13,563 bases of DNA. Origin: JAICJR01 sp036555755 (GTDB lineage: Bacteria > Actinomycetota > Thermoleophilia > Solirubrobacterales > Thermoleophilaceae). Below the pieces are notes generated by a model. That model searched no databases, was not told where the DNA came from, and worked only from the letters and a program-made list of their open reading frames with translations. The position numbers and the translations under genes are program-made. Location of the stretch: assembly GCA_036555755.1 (NCBI GenBank), contig DATBKS010000347.1, positions 1 to 13,563 of the forward strand, written 5' to 3'. Positions 12,300 through 13,563 of this stretch are shown here, one piece after another (the stretch's first letter is position 1; each line of letters begins with the position of its first letter).

Positions 12300-12665
12300 T
12301 TGAAACTGCGAGCCCTCAGAGGCGCAACAACTGTCCACGCGAACGAGGCCGACGCGATCCTCGAGGCCACCGAGGAGCTGGTGACCGAGGTTCTCGGGCG
12401 CAACCGGCTCAAGCCGGAGGATCTCGTGAGCTGCATCTTCACCTGCACCGAGGACCTCGACGCCGAGTTCCCGGCGGTGGCCGCGCGCCGGATCGGCCTC
12501 AGCCAAGTGCCGCTCCTGTGTGCGCGAGAGATCCCCGTGCCGGGCGCGCTCCCGCGGGTCATCCGCCTGATGCTGCACTGCTATCCGTCTGAGGATGTCG
12601 AGCCGCAGCACGTCTACCTGCGCGAGGCCGTGACGCTCCGCCAGGACCTCCAGGGGGCGCAATGA
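12300..12665 (+). CDS. aroH: Chorismate mutase, AroH (monofunctional, trimeric) class
   Basis: Converts chorismate to prephenate, the branch point to phenylalanine and tyrosine, in the cytoplasm. The 121-residue product matches the small Bacillus-type AroH fold and not the helical AroQ class. Active-site residues known from Bacillus subtilis have clear counterparts: Arg7 (RGATT), Cys74 and Glu77 (LLCAREI), Arg89 (PRVIR), Tyr106 (HVYLREAV) and Arg114 (TLRQDL). FTCTEDLDAEFPAVAAR is also typical. The start is TTG at 12300, giving MKLRALRGATTV after initiation, which is the family N terminus; an ATG 10 bp upstream is out of frame. Its TGA overlaps the hisC ATG (ATGA), so the two are coupled. Together they suggest phenylalanine/tyrosine synthesis, with the aminotransferase acting on a keto acid of this pathway. 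Confidence 0.95.
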   Translation: MKLRALRGATTVHANEADAILEATEELVTEVLGRNRLKPEDLVSCIFTCTEDLDAEFPAVAARRIGLSQVPLLCAREIPVPGALPRVIRLMLHCYPSEDVEPQHVYLREAVTLRQDLQGAQ

Positions 12666-13563
12666 GCCTCGAGTTCACGCAGCGTGCGCTCTCGATCCCG
12701 TTCTACCCGGCGGCCGAGACCTACAAGTTCGACGGCGAGCTGGTGAAGCTCGCGTCCAACGAGACGCCGTGGGCGCCGCACCCGGCCGTGCTGGAGGCGG
12801 TGGAGGCCACGCTCGGCGACCTCAACCGCTACCCGGACCCGACGGGGTCGAAGCTGCGCCATGCGATCTCGGACCGCACCGGGGTGCCGGTGTCCGGCAT
12901 CGCGCTCGGCAACGGCTCATGCGACATCCTGCTCGCTGCCGCGGAGGCGATGCTCGAGCCGGGCGCGGAGATCGTCTACGCGTGGCCGTCGTTCTCGATG
13001 TACCCGCACCTGTCCGCGATGACGGGCGCGCGAGCGGTCACCGTGCCGCTGGACGACGAGGGCCGGCACGACCTCGACGCGATGGCGAAGGAGGTCACCG
13101 CCGCCACGCGCATCGTGCTCGTCTGCAACCCCAACAACCCGAGCGCCACGGCGCTGCCGATCGAGGCGATCGACGAGTTCGTCGCGGGCGTGCCGCGGCA
13201 CGTGGCCGTGATACTCGACGAGGCCTACGTCGAGTTCTCGACCATGCAGGACCCCGACGAGTCGCTGCCGCTGCTCAAGAAGCACCCCAACCTGGTGCTG
13301 CTGCGGACATTCTCGAAGGTCTACGGGCTGTGCGGGCTGCGGGTGGGCTACGGGCTCTGCTCGGAGGACTTCCGCATCGGCGTGGACCGGGTGCGCCAGC
13401 CGTTCTTCGTGAACATGCTCGCCCAGGCGGCGGCTACCGAGGCTCTCGCGCACCAGGACGAGGTGGCGCGCCGCGTGGAGCGCACGGCGATCGAGCGCGT
13501 GTTCGTGCAGGACGAGCTCGAGGAGCGCGGCCTCGACGTGACCGAGAGCCACGCCAACTTCTC
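12662..13563 (+). CDS. hisC: Histidinol-phosphate / aromatic aminotransferase (HisC family), 3'-truncated
   Basis: Class I/II PLP-dependent aminotransferase; the first 300 residues are in the window and the frame runs off the edge. Family motifs in order: PAAETYKFDGELVKLASNETPWAPHP, LNRYPDPTGSKLR, LGNGSCDILLAAAEAML, the CNPNNPS block (Asn156-Pro160), LDEAYVEF (Asp186, Tyr189) and the PLP lysine Lys219 in RTFSKVYGLCGLRVGYG, with Arg227 for phosphate binding. The ATG overlaps the aroH stop (ATGA) and is preceded by a purine-rich AGGGGG. HisC-type enzymes transaminate histidinol phosphate and often also phenylpyruvate or hydroxyphenylpyruvate. Coupling to chorismate mutase favours an aromatic amino acid role here, so it may be a second, aromatic-specific paralogue. 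A full family size of roughly 350-360 residues means about 15% is missing. Confidence 0.94.
   Translation, partial: MSLEFTQRALSIPFYPAAETYKFDGELVKLASNETPWAPHPAVLEAVEATLGDLNRYPDPTGSKLRHAISDRTGVPVSGIALGNGSCDILLAAAEAMLEPGAEIVYAWPSFSMYPHLSAMTGARAVTVPLDDEGRHDLDAMAKEVTAATRIVLVCNPNNPSATALPIEAIDEFVAGVPRHVAVILDEAYVEFSTMQDPDESLPLLKKHPNLVLLRTFSKVYGLCGLRVGYGLCSEDFRIGVDRVRQPFFVNMLAQAAATEALAHQDEVARRVERTAIERVFVQDELEERGLDVTESHANF

Noticed and set aside
10813..12303. A 496-codon plus-strand frame opposite the lipase and the 109-aa gene
   Set aside because: Arg/Ala/Val-rich with no motif, whereas the lipase on the other strand has a signal peptide and complete catalytic triad.
1..13563. CRISPR array, insertion sequence, prophage, toxin-antitoxin or defence module
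   Set aside because: No spaced direct repeats, transposase, integrase or nuclease motifs were found; the genes are metabolic, regulatory and housekeeping.

Overview
The window is a chromosomal stretch from a high-GC bacterium. Third codon positions are almost all G or C, several starts are GTG or TTG, and Shine-Dalgarno sequences are scarce. Many start codons instead lie 6-8 nt behind a TAnnnT hexamer, a layout typical of leaderless mRNAs in Actinomycetota. The gene set (two-subunit glycine decarboxylase, scpA-scpB, an RsuA/RluB pseudouridine synthase, an AroH-type chorismate mutase followed by a HisC-type aminotransferase) best fits a Thermoleophilia/Solirubrobacterales-like actinobacterium. 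That assignment is inference; no rRNA or other decisive marker is present.

Layout, left to right: the 3' part of gcvPB (glycine cleavage P-protein subunit 2); a 305-bp gap with a nested palindrome and a doubtful small reverse ORF; trpS; a compact scpA-scpB-polysaccharide deacetylase unit with overlapping or abutting stop/start codons. Next, on the minus strand, come a membrane-anchored cupredoxin with glutamine where the axial methionine usually sits and a 97-aa GNAT-like half-domain protein. The latter diverges from a LysR-type regulator that is translationally coupled to an EamA/DMT transporter. rlmN follows on the minus strand, overlapping the transporter gene tail to tail by 129 bp. Then come a GNAT acetyltransferase coupled to a nitrilase, the RsuA/RluB-like synthase, a secreted LIP-family lipase/esterase and a 109-aa protein of unknown function (both minus strand), and finally aroH overlapping a 3'-truncated hisC-like gene.

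How the genes fit together: scpA and scpB make the kleisin and winged-helix partners of the SMC chromosome-condensing complex. In many Gram-positive bacteria scpA-scpB is followed directly by rluB; here the RsuA/RluB gene lies about 6.2 kb downstream of scpB, with a mixed accessory block (deacetylase, cupredoxin, LysR/EamA, rlmN, GNAT/nitrilase) in between. aroH and hisC overlap by ATGA and probably act in phenylalanine/tyrosine synthesis. lysR and eamA overlap by GTGA and look like a regulator with the exporter it may control. The 71-bp lysR divergent region carries back-to-back -35 boxes and a T-N11-A palindrome over the lysR -10 and start codon.

I found no CRISPR array, insertion sequence, tRNA, rRNA or phage gene, and nothing I would call a new multi-gene system. 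The most interesting signals are local: the LysR operator architecture, the Met-to-Gln cupredoxin, three out of three convergent gene pairs overlapping at their stops, several nested palindromes, and repeated leaderless-promoter signatures.
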